This document shows positions 8,308 through 17,860 of a stretch of 64,000 nucleotides of DNA, one piece after another; the stretch's first letter is position 1; each line of letters opens with the position of its first letter. The translations under genes were made by a program, and so were the position numbers. Origin of the DNA: Bacillota bacterium (GTDB taxonomy: Bacteria; Bacillota; Clostridia; Ch29); NCBI GenBank assembly GCA_028686075.1, contig JAQUCT010000001.1, forward strand, positions 73,953 to 137,952. The letters are read 5' to 3'. The notes beneath the pieces were generated by a model. That model worked only from the letters and a program-made list of their open reading frames with translations, ran no database searches and was not told the DNA's origin.

Positions 8308-9614
8308 TGGCTCAGATAGATAATGAAAACACGGTTAAAACAAAAGAACAAAGCACTGCAACCAAAATTAAGAGGCTTTTGTTTGACCATAGCGTGCCCG
8401 TTCTGTTTATAATAATCTGTCTTATAGGGGTTTATTTCTCAGAATTGCCTGCGGTATTCATAGTTAATACGCTGCTTACCAGGATAACCAGGAACTCATT
8501 TATGGTTCTTGCTCTTGTCCTGCCGGTAATAGCCGGACTGGGGCTCAACTTCGGGCTGGTAATAGGGGCTATGGCAGGGCAGTTTGGAATACTTATAGTA
8601 ACCCATTTTAAAATAGGCGGATTCCCTGGGTTCCTTTTATGTCTTTTGTTGTCAACCCCCTTTGCTGTGATTTTCGGGCTTTTGACGGCCAGACTGCTTA
8701 ACAGGACCAAGGGCCAGGAAATGATTTCAAGCATGATTGCGGGTTTCTTTGCAAATGGGGTGTACCAGTTTATTCTGCTGTTTCTTGTGGGAACGCTGAT
8801 ACCTATTAAAAACCCCGACCTTGTACTCACCCGGGGTATAGGAATAAAGAATACCATAGACCTTACAACCGAGTACGGGCTAAAATATTCCGTTGACGGC
8901 GTTTTTAAATATCCGTTGTTCTATATCCTGGCAGGTGTAGGTGTATTAGCGGGGTTGGTTGTTATTATTGACTATATTATAAAGAGCAAAAAGGCTCCGG
9001 AGCAAATAGACAAATTTAAATATATCACCCGGATGGTGATAAGCGGTGTAATCCTGGGGGTAAGCCTCTGGGTAATAAAATCCGGGTCCATGCTTAATTC
9101 GGTTAAACTTCCCGTTGCAACTGCCGTAATGATAACGATACTTTGGGTATGCAACGTTCTTGTTATGAAGACCAAGCTGGGGCAGGACTTCAGAACTGTG
9201 GGGCATAATATGGATATAGCAAAGGTTTCAGGCGTCAACGTCGACAAGACAAGGACCATAGCCATGGTAATATCCACCGTGCTTGCCGCCTGGGGCCAGG
9301 TAATATTCCTGCAAAATATAGGTACGATGTCCACTTACGGCAGCCATGTCCAGATCGCGACCTTTGCCATTGCCTCAATACTTCTGGGCGGCGCATCGGT
9401 TACCAAGGCAACCAGCGGACAGGCGATTTTGGGTGTGATTTTGTTCCATACATTGTTTATAGTATCTCCCAAGGCCGGTAACAACCTCTTTGGAGATGCC
9501 CAGATAGGAGAGTTCTTCAGAGCCTTTGTATCCTACGGTGTTATAGGCGTGGCCCTTGGGCTTCATGCATGGAACAAAAGAGTCCAAGCCCTTAGAAGGC
9601 AGCTTGACGTATAG
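8307..9614 (+). CDS. ABC transporter permease, BPD_transp_2 family (second)
   Basis: A 435-residue membrane protein homologous in layout to the preceding permease (TVGHNMDIAKVSGVNVDKTR loop, ASILLGGASVTKAT). It carries about 35 extra polar residues at the N terminus and a charged insertion near residues 220-235. Together the two permeases would form the heterodimeric channel of the DUF3798 importer. It shares one base with the upstream gene and is followed by a strong terminator, closing the four-gene operon. Confidence 0.85.
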   Translation: MAQIDNENTVKTKEQSTATKIKRLLFDHSVPVLFIIICLIGVYFSELPAVFIVNTLLTRITRNSFMVLALVLPVIAGLGLNFGLVIGAMAGQFGILIVTHFKIGGFPGFLLCLLLSTPFAVIFGLLTARLLNRTKGQEMISSMIAGFFANGVYQFILLFLVGTLIPIKNPDLVLTRGIGIKNTIDLTTEYGLKYSVDGVFKYPLFYILAGVGVLAGLVVIIDYIIKSKKAPEQIDKFKYITRMVISGVILGVSLWVIKSGSMLNSVKLPVATAVMITILWVCNVLVMKTKLGQDFRTVGHNMDIAKVSGVNVDKTRTIAMVISTVLAAWGQVIFLQNIGTMSTYGSHVQIATFAIASILLGGASVTKATSGQAILGVILFHTLFIVSPKAGNNLFGDAQIGEFFRAFVSYGVIGVALGLHAWNKRVQALRRQLDV

Positions 9615-9622
9615 CATTCAAA

Positions 9623-9660
9623 GCGCGGCAGGGAAGACTTCCCGCCTGTCGCGTTTTTTA
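9623..9660 (+). terminator. terminator of the DUF3798 ABC operon
   Basis: A GC-rich hairpin (arms around GCGCGGCAGGGAAG and its complement, 9623-9653) is followed by TTTTTT and further T-rich sequence. Confidence 0.88.
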
Positions 9661-9705
9661 TTTTTTGTTCTGTTTATCCGTTATTATGCCTGAGAGCGTT
9701 TAATA

Positions 9706-9714
9706 TGGTATAAT
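9706..9714 (+). promoter_or_regulatory. extended -10 promoter of the DUF4015 gene
   Basis: TGGTATAAT lies about 45 nt before the start codon. The -35 region is poor, as in the other extended -10 promoter at 2324. Confidence 0.55.
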
Positions 9715-9759
9715 TCTATTATAATTATGGGGAAACATACATTTTTGTGAGGTGGCATA

Positions 9760-10935
9760 ATGATATTTGTCAAAAGAAATGTACCAACTCTGGTGTTCTT
9801 TATTCTCTCTGTCATGGCATTTTGTTTCATACACGATAACGCCACTACACAGGCAATTGCTCCGTCCCCGCCCGAACCCTATGTCCGGGATGCCCATATA
9901 GGTCAGCCGCCGGCCAGCCTGGAAAGAATGAGGGTTCCTGTGAAGGCAAAGGGCATCTATCTTACCGGATATACTGCCGGAGGGAAAAGGCTCTATCAGC
10001 TGCTGGACCTTTTAAACAGGACGGAGTTAAACGCAATGGTTATTGACGTGAAAAACGATGACGGGCTCGTAACCTTTAAAACCCGTAATGAAATGGCCAA
10101 TTTTGTCGGGGCTAACAGGATTGTTCAGATTAAGGATATAGAAAAAAGGATGGCGGACCTCAAAAAAGACGGCGTTTACACCATAGCCAGGATTGTTGCT
10201 TTTAAGGACAATCGGGCGGCAAGTAGCCGGGCCGACCTTGCAATCAAAACCACCTCGGGAACGGTATGGAGGGATAATAAGGGTACCGCATGGCTTAATC
10301 CATACAACCGCGAAAGTTGGGAATATATTCTCGATGTTGCCGAAGAGGCGGCGGAGCATGGATTTGACGAAATACAGTTCGATTATGTGAGATTTCCCAC
10401 CGACGGCAATAGGAAGATAATTGACTATGGGGAGGCAAGGGAAAGGGAAAGCATGGCCGAGGCAATAGCCGCCTTTATGAAGTACGCTACCGAAAAACTT
10501 AACAAAAAAGGATTATTTGTTTCCGCCGATGTATTCGGCCAGGTTACAACCAATAAAGACGATATGGGTTTGGGACAGCAGCTGGAGGACCTGACCGTTA
10601 GTACTAATGTGCTAAGCCCCATGGTGTATCCGTCTCATTATTATCCTGGGGTTTACGGGGTAAGTTATCCCGATTACGAGCCCTACAAAGTAGTATATAC
10701 AAGCATGAGTACTGCGGCTAAAAGGATGGAAGAGGTGGAGCAAAGCAGCGAAAAAGCTATCCTGCGACCCTGGCTGCAGGACTTTACCGCTACTTATCTA
10801 AAGAACGGCTACCAGGTTTACGGTCCAAAGCAGGTAAGGGAGCAGATACAGGCCACCTACGATTCCGGCGTTGAGGAGTGGCTTTTATGGAACGCCGGTA
10901 ACTATTATACCGAAGGAGCACTGCTTAAGGAATAG
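9760..10935 (+). CDS. putative glycoside hydrolase, DUF4015 family, secreted or membrane-anchored
   Basis: The protein has 391 residues. An N-terminal hydrophobic segment (residues 8-25) acts as a signal peptide or anchor, followed by a short Pro-rich stretch. The rest is a (beta/alpha)8-like domain with GIYLTGYTAGG, NAMVIDVKNDDG, ARIVAFKDN and DEIQFDYVRFPTDG, all recognisable DUF4015 signatures related to GH13-type barrels. DYVRFP contains the likely catalytic Asp. No substrate is established that I know of; a cell-wall or polysaccharide role is inference. It is a single gene with its own promoter. Confidence 0.82.
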   Translation: MIFVKRNVPTLVFFILSVMAFCFIHDNATTQAIAPSPPEPYVRDAHIGQPPASLERMRVPVKAKGIYLTGYTAGGKRLYQLLDLLNRTELNAMVIDVKNDDGLVTFKTRNEMANFVGANRIVQIKDIEKRMADLKKDGVYTIARIVAFKDNRAASSRADLAIKTTSGTVWRDNKGTAWLNPYNRESWEYILDVAEEAAEHGFDEIQFDYVRFPTDGNRKIIDYGEARERESMAEAIAAFMKYATEKLNKKGLFVSADVFGQVTTNKDDMGLGQQLEDLTVSTNVLSPMVYPSHYYPGVYGVSYPDYEPYKVVYTSMSTAAKRMEEVEQSSEKAILRPWLQDFTATYLKNGYQVYGPKQVREQIQATYDSGVEEWLLWNAGNYYTEGALLKE

Positions 10936-11138
10936 GCGGGCGTAAAACCCTTTTGCTTTATATTCGTTAGATTGAGGCGCCATGAAGCCTATCAGCATGA
11001 GTCTATTAGAACTGAGTTCTTCTTCGGAATGAGAGGGTGATAAGCCTTCTTTTTTAATATAATCGCGCATTGCGGGCAAAATAATATTAAACAGCAATGC
11101 GGGAGGGATACAAAGCCGGTATGGGTGGACCAAGCATA

Positions 11139-11324
11139 ATGAAAAGGATTATTTCTGTCATGGGCAGGGGCACCAGGAAAAAGGATACGGAGTTTGCCGG
11201 GGAAGTCGAGCCGGTTCTGGGCAGGCGTGACGAAGACCCTTCCGGGCCAACCGCACGTTCAGGAACGGGACAGCCTACCGAAGATGTATACAGCAAACAG
11301 GAGAAGATACAGGAAAGGGAATAG
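11139..11324 (+). CDS. small hypothetical protein
   Basis: An ORF of 61 codons with a basic N terminus (MKRIISVMGRGTRKK) and a polar, Gly/Pro/Glu-rich tail that looks disordered. I do not recognise it. The frame is open further upstream (ATGs at 11097 and 11121), but GGTGGA at 11124-11129 best fits the ATG at 11139. A TATAAT at 11058-11063 could be its -10. Its stop codon lies inside the stem of a clean terminator, which argues for a real short transcription unit. Confidence 0.4.
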   Translation: MKRIISVMGRGTRKKDTEFAGEVEPVLGRRDEDPSGPTARSGTGQPTEDVYSKQEKIQERE

Positions 11325-11347
11325 GGAGAGTTGCTCCCTATTTTTTA
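11320..11347 (+). terminator. terminator before nrdJ
   Basis: ATAGGGAG/CTCCCTAT with a 5-nt loop (11321-11341) is followed by TTTTTT. It overlaps the stop codon of the small ORF upstream. Confidence 0.85.
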
Positions 11348-11361
11348 ATTATAAATGTCAA

Positions 11362-11390
11362 TTGACACCAAAAAAATGGGATGGTACAAT
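11362..11390 (+). promoter_or_regulatory. nrdJ promoter
   Basis: TTGACA, 17-bp spacer, TACAAT. The -10 lies inside the first NrdR box. Confidence 0.85.
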
Positions 11391-11399
11391 ATATTGTAC
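11384..11399 (+). promoter_or_regulatory. NrdR box 1
   Basis: GTACAATATATTGTAC matches the CWATATATWG core of NrdR boxes and is the centre of a perfect 24-bp palindrome (11380-11403). It covers the promoter -10, so a bound repressor would block RNA polymerase. Confidence 0.75.
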
Positions 11400-11416
11400 C
11401 ATCAATAATAAAAATA

Positions 11417-11432
11417 ACACTATATATAGCAC
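11417..11432 (+). promoter_or_regulatory. NrdR box 2
   Basis: ACACTATATATAGCAC, core CTATATATAG. Its centre is 33 bp from that of box 1, about three helical turns, as usual for paired NrdR boxes. It ends just before the nrdJ ribosome site. Confidence 0.75.
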
Positions 11433-11444
11433 GGGGGTGTACAT

Positions 11445-13694
11445 ATGCAGCTTTCTGATAATGCCCTTAGGGTTTTGGAAAGAAGATACCTTACAAAGAA
11501 TGAAAGGGGAGAGCCCATAGAGACCCCAGAGGAGATGTTCCGGCGGGTAGCCCACGAAATAGCGTCGGCGGAGGCCGATTATAATACCGGAGCCAATCCA
11601 AAGGAGCTGGAAGAGACCTTTTACAGGTTGCTTACCGACCTTGAATTTATCCCGAACTCCCCTACCCTTATGAACGCCGGCAAGGACCTGGGGCAGCTTT
11701 CCGCCTGCTTTGTGTTGCCGGTGGAGGATTCCATGGAGGGAATATTCGACGCCATAAAACAGGCAGCAATAATACATAAAAGCGGCGGTGGGACAGGTTT
11801 TAGCTTTTCACGGCTCCGCCCGGCCGGCGCAACGGTAAATTCCACCGGCGGGGTAGCTTCCGGGCCGATAAGCTTTATGAAAGTATTCAACGCGGCCACC
11901 GAAGCCGTCAAACAGGGGGGTGTGCGAAGGGGTGCCAATATGGGCATACTGAGGGTGGACCATCCCGATATACTGGAATTCATAAAGTGTAAAAGGGATA
12001 ATAAGGATTTTACTAACTTCAACATTTCTGTGGCGGTTACCGAGGAGTTTATGCGGGCGATGGAGACTGGCGAAGAGTATGCATTGGTAAATCCCCGGGA
12101 TAAAAGCATTGTCCTTTATATAGACGCAAGGGAAGTTTTTGACCTTATTGTGGAAATGGCGTGGAAGAACGGAGAGCCGGGTATTATATTCATAGACAGG
12201 ATCAACGAATACAATATTCTTAAAAAAATAGGAGATATAGAAAGCACAAACCCGTGCGGAGAGCAAGTTCTGTTACCCTATGAGTCATGTAACTTAGGAT
12301 CAATAAACCTTACTAAAATGGTAAGGAAAGAAGGGAACAGGACGGTAATCGACTACCAAAAGCTCGGCAAGACGGTGGATACTGCCGTTTGGTTTCTTGA
12401 CAATGTAATAGACGTAAACCGGTACCCGCTTCCGCAAATCGAAGAAGCGACTAAAGGTTCCAGGAAGATTGGCCTTGGCGTTATGGGCTTTGCGGATATG
12501 CTAATACTGCTGGGTATACCCTACGATTCGAATGAGGCTGTTGAGGTCGCTGAGGAGGTTATGGCTTTTATAAACAGTCGCTCCAAGGAAAAGTCGGCAG
12601 AGCTTGCCGTTGCTAAGGGGGCATTTCCTTTTTACAGGGACAGTACCTACGCAGGGGAGGGCACCCAACTTAGAAACGCCACCACCACAACCATAGCCCC
12701 CACCGGCACCATAAGCATAATAGCCGGCGCGTCCAGCGGTATAGAACCTTTGTTTGCCATATCCTTTATACGCAATGTGATGGACAAGGACCAGCTGCCG
12801 GAGGTGCACCCAATATTTGAGGAAACAGCCAGAAAGAGAGGCTTTTATAGCCGGGCTCTTATGGAGGAGATTTCCCGTAAAGGGACAATTAAGGACATAA
12901 AGGGTGTACCGGAGGATGTAAAAAGGCTCTTTGTGACCGCCCACGATATAAGCCCCGAATGGCATATTAGGATGCAGGCTGCCTTCCAGAAACACACCGA
13001 CAATGCCGTGTCCAAAACGGTCAATTTCCCCAGCCATGCCGTTAGGGAGGATGTGCGGAAGGTATACCTTTTGGCGCATAAACTGGGTTGCAAGGGGGTA
13101 ACCATATACAGGGACAAAAGCAGAGAAGAACAGGTACTCAGCATAGGGGGCCCGGAAGGTGAGGCAGAAACCGGACACGATGTCAAAGGGCAGACCATAA
13201 CCCCAAGGATAAGGCCGGAGATTACAAGGGGGCTTACCGAGAAGGTGAAGATTGGCTGCGGCAACCTCTATATAACCGTAAACTATGATGACAACGGTAT
13301 TTGCGAAGTTTTCACAAACCTTGGCCGTGCCGGTGGATGCCCCAGCCAGAGCGAAGCTACCAGCCGACTTATATCCATTGCCCTCCGGTCGGGCATAAGC
13401 GTTGAAGCGATAATAGAGCAGCTTAAAGGCATACGCTGCCATTCAACCATCAGGCAGAGGGCCAACGGCAGCGGGATTAAGGTGCTTTCTTGCCCCGATG
13501 CTATAGGCAAGACAATCGAAAGGGCCATGAAAATGAACCGTAGCGCCGGTGCTGTCGTTAAGGAGGGCCTGCCCGCCGAGGGCACACCCGTAAGGGACGG
13601 TGTAAAGGCGGCATGCCCCGAGTGCGGCGGAATGCTTGAGCATGAAAGTGGTTGTGTGGTATGCCCAAACTGTGGATTTTCAAGATGCGGCTGA
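11445..13694 (+). CDS. nrdJ: adenosylcobalamin-dependent (class II) ribonucleotide reductase
   Basis: The protein has 749 residues and reduces ribonucleotides to deoxyribonucleotides using a B12 radical. It has the NPCGEQ active-site motif, the [11 protein letters not shown] cysteine segment and the glycine-rich [12 protein letters not shown] stretch, then a TSCPD domain (about residues 590-690). It ends in a zinc-ribbon tail (CPECGG ... [13 protein letters not shown]) that probably carries the reducing cysteines. No ATP-cone is evident at the N terminus. It stands alone behind a promoter with two NrdR boxes; GGGGGTG precedes the ATG. Confidence 0.95.
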   Translation: MQLSDNALRVLERRYLTKNERGEPIETPEEMFRRVAHEIASAEADYNTGANPKELEETFYRLLTDLEFIPNSPTLMNAGKDLGQLSACFVLPVEDSMEGIFDAIKQAAIIHKSGGGTGFSFSRLRPAGATVNSTGGVASGPISFMKVFNAATEAVKQGGVRRGANMGILRVDHPDILEFIKCKRDNKDFTNFNISVAVTEEFMRAMETGEEYALVNPRDKSIVLYIDAREVFDLIVEMAWKNGEPGIIFIDRINEYNILKKIGDIESTNPCGEQVLLPYESCNLGSINLTKMVRKEGNRTVIDYQKLGKTVDTAVWFLDNVIDVNRYPLPQIEEATKGSRKIGLGVMGFADMLILLGIPYDSNEAVEVAEEVMAFINSRSKEKSAELAVAKGAFPFYRDSTYAGEGTQLRNATTTTIAPTGTISIIAGASSGIEPLFAISFIRNVMDKDQLPEVHPIFEETARKRGFYSRALMEEISRKGTIKDIKGVPEDVKRLFVTAHDISPEWHIRMQAAFQKHTDNAVSKTVNFPSHAVREDVRKVYLLAHKLGCKGVTIYRDKSREEQVLSIGGPEGEAETGHDVKGQTITPRIRPEITRGLTEKVKIGCGNLYITVNYDDNGICEVFTNLGRAGGCPSQSEATSRLISIALRSGISVEAIIEQLKGIRCHSTIRQRANGSGIKVLSCPDAIGKTIERAMKMNRSAGAVVKEGLPAEGTPVRDGVKAACPECGGMLEHESGCVVCPNCGFSRCG

Positions 13695-13728
13695 TGTGGC
13701 AGTGAATAGAAAACTCTGCATTTGGGTA

Positions 13729-13757
13729 TTTACCCGCATCGATTATTATGCTATACT
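13729..13757 (+). promoter_or_regulatory. promoter of the riboswitch-controlled P-type ATPase
   Basis: TTTACC, 17 bp, TATACT, with a TGC extension before the -10. Transcription would begin near 13764, just ahead of the aptamer. Confidence 0.7.
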
Positions 13758-13777
13758 GTATTGGAAAAACAAAATAT

Positions 13778-13880
13778 GGTAATAAAGGGGAGTAACTCGC
13801 CATTTTTAATGGTTTTGCCGTCCGTCATCACGATACCTACGGTATCCGGGCGGTAATCGTTAAGAGAGTAAGACCTTTAT
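13778..13880 (+). ncRNA. yybP-ykoY riboswitch (Mn2+ sensing), aptamer
   Basis: The conserved 5' strand AAAGGGGAGTAACTCG, the CGTCATCACG internal loop and the closing 3' strand leading into AAGACCTTTATCC match the yybP-ykoY consensus as I know it. The class is established as a manganese sensor and often precedes P-type ATPases and other Mn exporters. The 3' strand also forms the left arm of the downstream terminator, which fits transcriptional control with Mn2+ favouring readthrough. Confidence 0.82.
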
Positions 13881-13912
13881 CCACTGCTTTGGGTAGGGGT
13901 CTTGTATTTTTT
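13870..13912 (+). terminator. riboswitch expression-platform terminator
   Basis: AAGACC/GGTCTT outer stem and TATCC/GGGTA inner stem (13870-13903) are followed by GTATTTTTT. It shares its left arm with the aptamer. Confidence 0.82.
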
Positions 13913-13962
13913 GGCCCCCAAATGATAATAACTAAGATGCTAATCTGAAAGGAGAAGGCCAA

Positions 13963-16614
13963 ATGGTAAATGGAGAATGGTATACTCTCAAAAAGGAGAC
14001 TGTGGAAAATAAGCTTTCCACTTCCCTGACTAAAGGACTTAGCCGGGAGGAAACGGACAAAAGGCTGGAGCAGTACGGTTACAACGAGATAGCACAAAAG
14101 GACAGGAAGACCTTATTTCAGATGTACGCCGACCAGTTCAAGGACTTTATGATAATAATATTAATAGTTGCCGCAGTTATCTCGGGCCTTTTGGGCGAGT
14201 TTACCGATGCGATTATTATACTGCTTATAGTGATACTAAATGCTGTTATGGGAGTGGTCCAGGAAAACAAGGCGGAGGAATCCCTGGCTGCATTAAAGAG
14301 GATGGCGGCACCCAACGCCAAGGTGCTAAGGGACGGACGCCACGATATAGTATCCGCAAGGCAGCTGGTGCCGGGGGATGTGATAATACTAGAGACGGGG
14401 GACCTGGTGCCCGCAGATATTAGGATAACCGCGGCTACAAACCTGAAGATTCAGGAAGCCGCCCTAACCGGGGAATCGGTCCCGGTGGAAAAGGACATAA
14501 AGCCCCTGGCTCAAAAGAATATCCCTCTGGGGGATCGTGTCAACATGGGTTACTCGGGGAGCATTGTGACCTACGGCCGGGGCAGTGGTATCGTTGTGGG
14601 AACCGGTATGGAAACCGAAGTGGGTAAGATTGCCGAAATGATACAGTCTGCCGAAGAGACGGAGACTCCGCTCAAAAAAAGGCTCCAGGCCCTGGGCAAG
14701 GTTCTTGGTATAGCAGCCCTTGCGATCTGTACAGTAATTTTTATCGTCGGGGTTTTATACGGTAAAGAAATATTTGAAATGTTCCTCACGGCGGTGAGCC
14801 TGGCGGTGGCTGCCATTCCCGAAGGGCTTCCGGCTATTGCCACCATAGTGCTTGCCATAGGCGTACAGCGCATGGTAAAACGTAACGCCATAGTAAGAAG
14901 GCTACCCTCGGTGGAGACCCTGGGAAGTGCCACCGTAATTTGTTCGGACAAGACCGGGACGCTCACCCAAAACAGGATGACTGTGGAGAAGGTGTATTAC
15001 CAGAATGGTCTGCGCAGTGTTGCCGAGGCAGATATCGATGAGGATAACAGCGAATTGTTTCGGCTGTTGGTTATGACAGGGGTACTGTGCAACGATTCTA
15101 AGCTTAAGGAAATGGAAGGAGAGATAACCGTCCTCGGTGACCCCACTGAGACAGCACTGGTGGACCTTGGCCTTAAGACGGGTATGAACAAGGATACGCT
15201 GGAAACAGGCCAGCCAAGGGTTGACGAGGTGCCCTTCGATTCCAAGAGGAAGCTAATGACAACGGTACACGCGCTTGAAAACCGCTACCGCGTTTACACA
15301 AAGGGGGCGGTGGAGGAACTACTTAATATTTCCGACAGCATTCTGCTGGACGGGCGGGTCGTAAAACTGGAGGAACATCACAGGACCTCCATACTGGAAA
15401 CAAACGAGAGCATGGCCCGGGATGCCATGAGGGTACTCGGGATGGCCTATAAGGATATTGATGCTCTAGCGTCGGGCAGCGGTGAGGCAGCATACGAAGA
15501 CGGCCTTGTATTCATAGGAATGATGGGAATGATAGACCCCCCGCGGCCGGAGGCCCGGGAGGCGGTAAGCCTTTGTAAAAGGGCGGGCATAAAGCCGATA
15601 ATGATAACAGGGGACCACGGAGTTACCGCTGTGGCGATAGCCCGGGATTTAGGGATACTCACCGGGGACGAGGAGGCGGTTACCGGGGCCCAGCTGGAGG
15701 ATATAAGCGACGGGGAACTAGAGGAAAGGGTACGGCATATTTCGGTGTACGCCAGGGTCTCCCCAGAGCATAAGGTAAGAATAGTAAAGGCATGGCAGAA
15801 CCAGGGCCAGATTGTGGCCATGACCGGGGACGGAGTGAATGACGCTCCGGCATTAAAGATTGCCGATATAGGTGCGGCAATGGGCATTGTGGGTACCGAT
15901 GTGGCAAAGGAAGCCTCGGATATGGTTCTAACCGATGACAACTTTGCTACGGTGGTGGCAGCGGTTGAAGAGGGAAGGACAATATTTGCCAACATACTAA
16001 AGGCTATACAGTTTCTGTTATCCTGCAACGTGGGAGAGATTTTGACGCTGTTTGTCGCCACAATGCTCAACTGGCACGAACCGCTTCTGCCCATTCATAT
16101 ACTATGGGTTAATCTGGTGACCGACAGCCTGCCGGCCCTTGCCCTTGGGGTGGACCCGGCGGAGAAGAATATAATGGACAGGAAACCCAGGGACCCGGAA
16201 CGAAACATTTTCGACAAGGGCATGATAAGAAGGATAGTATACCAGGGGATAATGGTGGGGGCACTAACCCTCACAGCCTTCGTAATAGGAAGTCAAAGGA
16301 ATCTGGAGGCAGGAAGGACTATGGCCTTTACAGTGCTGGCCTTAAGCCAGCTGGTTCATTCCTTTAATATGCGTTCCAACAGGCAATCGGTGTTTAAAAA
16401 GGGCTTTGCGTCAAACAAATACCTTTTGGGGGCAGTGGCAATATCCGCACTGCTGGTGTTTATTGTTCTTGAGGTGCCCTTTCTCGCATCGGTGTTTAAG
16501 CTAACAGTACTCAATATCAAAGAGTGGACGGCGGTAGGACTTCTGGCGCTGGCTCCTATTGCTGTGGTGGAAGCGGCGAAACTTTTGAAACTAAACACCG
16601 CCGCTGAGGAATAG
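13963..16614 (+). CDS. cation-transporting P-type ATPase (P2A, Ca2+/Mn2+ type)
   Basis: The protein has 883 residues. It has the phosphorylated aspartate in DKTGTLT (residue 329), the actuator motif ALTGESVP, the membrane motif AIPEGLPA, and the hinge TGDGVNDAPALK. Metal-ligand positions NVGEILT (helix 5) and NLVTDSLPA (helix 6) resemble SERCA/PMR1 pumps. Such proteins are usually called Ca2+ ATPases, but the Mn2+ riboswitch in front makes Mn2+ efflux the more likely job; this is inference from context. AAAGGAG is 8 nt before the ATG. The glycosylase gene 39 nt downstream may be co-transcribed. Confidence 0.93.
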   Translation: MVNGEWYTLKKETVENKLSTSLTKGLSREETDKRLEQYGYNEIAQKDRKTLFQMYADQFKDFMIIILIVAAVISGLLGEFTDAIIILLIVILNAVMGVVQENKAEESLAALKRMAAPNAKVLRDGRHDIVSARQLVPGDVIILETGDLVPADIRITAATNLKIQEAALTGESVPVEKDIKPLAQKNIPLGDRVNMGYSGSIVTYGRGSGIVVGTGMETEVGKIAEMIQSAEETETPLKKRLQALGKVLGIAALAICTVIFIVGVLYGKEIFEMFLTAVSLAVAAIPEGLPAIATIVLAIGVQRMVKRNAIVRRLPSVETLGSATVICSDKTGTLTQNRMTVEKVYYQNGLRSVAEADIDEDNSELFRLLVMTGVLCNDSKLKEMEGEITVLGDPTETALVDLGLKTGMNKDTLETGQPRVDEVPFDSKRKLMTTVHALENRYRVYTKGAVEELLNISDSILLDGRVVKLEEHHRTSILETNESMARDAMRVLGMAYKDIDALASGSGEAAYEDGLVFIGMMGMIDPPRPEAREAVSLCKRAGIKPIMITGDHGVTAVAIARDLGILTGDEEAVTGAQLEDISDGELEERVRHISVYARVSPEHKVRIVKAWQNQGQIVAMTGDGVNDAPALKIADIGAAMGIVGTDVAKEASDMVLTDDNFATVVAAVEEGRTIFANILKAIQFLLSCNVGEILTLFVATMLNWHEPLLPIHILWVNLVTDSLPALALGVDPAEKNIMDRKPRDPERNIFDKGMIRRIVYQGIMVGALTLTAFVIGSQRNLEAGRTMAFTVLALSQLVHSFNMRSNRQSVFKKGFASNKYLLGAVAISALLVFIVLEVPFLASVFKLTVLNIKEWTAVGLLALAPIAVVEAAKLLKLNTAAEE

Positions 16615-16653
16615 GGAGGCAAACAGAATTCTTAGGTTCAGGGGTGATATGAA

Positions 16654-17163
16654 TTGAATTTAATAAAGTGTTTTCCGCCGGTGGTTGATGAAGGTGCCCG
16701 GGTAATTATATTGGGGTCCATGCCCGGCAGGGAATCCCTGAGGAAGAAGGAATACTACGGCCATCCCAGGAATCAATTTTGGCACGTTTTATACGCACTG
16801 TACGGCAGGGAACCGGATACCGAATACTATAAAAAGGTTGCATTCCTTAAGAAAAGGGGCATTGCCCTATGGGATGTAATAGAAACGTGCCAAAGGGAGG
16901 GCAGTATGGATGCCAATATTACCGGTGAAAAGATAAATGACTTTAACTGGCTGTTTAGCAACTACCCGGGTATCCGGTATGCATTCTTCAACGGAGCCAA
17001 GGCCTATGAAACCTTCAGAAAAAGGGTGGGGTTCAAATATGATGGGATTACCTATACAAAGCTGGGTTCCACAAGCCCTGCCAATGTGGTTAGGTTTGAA
17101 CGGCGGTTGGATGAATGGGGCATTGTAAGAAGATGTGCCGATGAACTGATATCCTCCTCCTAA
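16654..17163 (+). CDS. DNA-deoxyinosine glycosylase (uracil-DNA glycosylase superfamily)
   Basis: The protein has 169 residues. Motif 1 is ILGSMPGRESL followed by YYGHPRNQFW, and the C-terminal motif is LGSTSPANV, the pattern of the hypoxanthine-DNA glycosylase branch of the UDG fold. It would excise deaminated adenine (hypoxanthine) from DNA. The start is a TTG at 16654 after AGGGGTGA; an ATG at 16649 is in another frame and stops at once. No terminator separates it from the ATPase gene. Confidence 0.85.
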   Translation: MNLIKCFPPVVDEGARVIILGSMPGRESLRKKEYYGHPRNQFWHVLYALYGREPDTEYYKKVAFLKKRGIALWDVIETCQREGSMDANITGEKINDFNWLFSNYPGIRYAFFNGAKAYETFRKRVGFKYDGITYTKLGSTSPANVVRFERRLDEWGIVRRCADELISSS

Positions 17164-17410
17164 AGGAAATTGACAAACCAAAGAACAATATTCACATTAA
17201 TAGCCGGCAGCATTTTTGTTATAGTCCTTCAGATATGGTAGGCCAGTTCAGGAAAGAGGTTTCATAATTAATATTATTCAATAAAAGGAATTTAATATAC
17301 AAAGATATATAGATTGACCGCAAAGTTTATCAAAACAAAGGAATCTGCAAATATTAATAGAAATAATCACTATAGACAGGTATATGAACCGTTTGGAGGG
17401 AGGAAAATGT

Positions 17411-17752
17411 ATGCCCTGGTGTCCTGAGTGCAAAACCGAGTACAGAGAGGGTTTTGACGTTTGTGTCGACTGCGGCTGTGCCCTCACCCAGGATGAGCCT
17501 TTCCAGGACACCCCGGAACAGCCCGGGGAAAGAGGAGACTGGGAACATCTTGTGTTTTTGTACAGCGAGATGGAGGCGGACATAGTTAGAGGGCTACTTG
17601 AAACTGCGGGGATTCCCGTTATAAAGACCTATAAGGGTATGGGGGTTCTGCATAAGGTATACACCGGGAAGGCCACCGGTGTGGACCTTTATGTCCCTGC
17701 GGAAAGATTAGTGCAGGCAAAGGAACTGCTGGAAGCGGGGACCAAAGATTAA
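17411..17752 (+). CDS. zinc-ribbon plus DUF2007 domain protein
   Basis: The protein has 113 residues. It begins with a zinc ribbon (CPECKTEYREGFDVCVDCG) and continues with a DUF2007-type domain (LVFLYSEMEADIVRGLLETA to the end), a small alpha/beta fold related to signal-transducing PII-like proteins. Its function is unknown. I chose the ATG at 17411 because GGAGGGAGG at 17395-17403 is 7 nt away. A weak terminator follows. The 247 bp upstream show no gene and no convincing promoter. Confidence 0.8.
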   Translation: MPWCPECKTEYREGFDVCVDCGCALTQDEPFQDTPEQPGERGDWEHLVFLYSEMEADIVRGLLETAGIPVIKTYKGMGVLHKVYTGKATGVDLYVPAERLVQAKELLEAGTKD

Positions 17753-17759
17753 GGTAAAA

Positions 17760-17796
17760 AGAAAGGCCGCATAGAGACCTCCTGCGCTCTTTTTAT
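17760..17796 (+). terminator. weak terminator after the DUF2007 gene
   Basis: An interrupted hairpin (AAAG/CTTT and CGCA/TGCG with a small internal loop) is followed by TTTTTATTT. Confidence 0.45.
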
Positions 17797-17860
17797 TTGT
17801 GCGGGATAAAGCTCCGCTTCAGATGACTTGATGCCTGCTTACGATATGTTTCGGTCCCAG

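Noticed and set aside
10885..11133. 82-codon minus-strand ORF behind the DUF4015 gene
   Set aside because: The stretch after the internal ATG looks protein-like, but there is no ribosome site, it overlaps the end of the DUF4015 gene, and I know no homologue.
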